From assembly GCA_020435185.1 (NCBI GenBank), contig JAGRAA010000177.1:3103-17279 (forward strand): a stretch of DNA of 14,177 nt, written 5' to 3'. Positions 14,141-14,177 of this stretch are shown here, piece by piece. The notes beneath the pieces were generated by a model that was given only the letters and a program-made list of their open reading frames with translations, searched no databases and had not been told where the DNA came from. The stretch comes from Bdellovibrionales bacterium. GTDB lineage: Bacteria; Bdellovibrionota; Bdellovibrionia; Bdellovibrionales; UBA1609. A program made the position numbers and the translations under genes. Position 1 is the first letter of the stretch, and each line of letters starts with the position of its first letter.

Positions 14141-14177
14141 CATAGCCTCTAAAAATTAATTTTAGTTCGATTTATGG

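Noticed and set aside
14012..14177. CIRCE (HrcA) operator ahead of clpB
   Set aside because: No TTAGCACTC/GAGTGCTAA pair occurs; the inverted repeat present has an unrelated sequence.

Overview
The window reads as ordinary chromosome of a low-GC (roughly 40% by eye) Gram-negative bacterium. Supporting signs are a lipobox-bearing LemA, an NtrY/NtrX pair with a sigma54-type response regulator, a proteobacterial RibBX-type riboflavin protein, and an E. coli-like ProRS with an inserted editing domain. The gene set and style suggest a Bdellovibrio-like lineage (Bdellovibrionota), but this is an inference from general resemblance, not shown by the sequence. There are no tRNA or rRNA genes, CRISPR arrays or autonomous transposons. 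No gene-free stretch exceeds 300 bases; the longest are 14012-14177 and 6905-7078.

Layout. (1) 1-1161, plus strand: the 3' two-thirds of an ABC exporter gene whose start lies off the window. (2) 1160-1274: a 115-bp palindromic repeat that fills the whole gap between two convergent stop codons. (3) 1273-6904, minus strand: an operon running from an unidentified 89-aa gene through ntrY and ntrX to proS, with gaps of 8-10 bp or overlaps throughout. (4) 6948-7065: a second copy of the palindromic repeat in the same orientation, just past the end of the next block. (5) 7079-14011, minus strand: clpB, lemA, a secreted TPM-domain protein, a membrane TPM-domain protein, ribE, ribBX and ribH. Many junctions overlap (TAATG, TGATG, an 8-bp overlap, ATGA), and no terminator is visible until the repeat at 6948-7065. 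(6) 14012-14177: the clpB leader, with a 12-bp hairpin and candidate promoter elements.

How the genes fit together. The two minus-strand blocks are probably separate transcription units, each ending in a copy of the repeat. The upstream block joins a protein-disaggregation chaperone, an envelope LemA/TPM cassette and three riboflavin-pathway genes. The downstream block joins a membrane-sensing two-component system to prolyl-tRNA synthetase, with the 89-aa protein as its first gene. The rib cluster lacks ribD and nusB here. Its RibBA has lost the zinc cysteines and catalytic loop of GTP cyclohydrolase II, so the cell should carry another ribA elsewhere.

The strongest non-gene signal is the repeat pair. 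Each copy has near-identical ends of about 30 bp, made of hairpin units in inverted orientation around a divergent AT-rich core. This resembles a REPIN or small MITE-like element that may also act as a two-way terminator.
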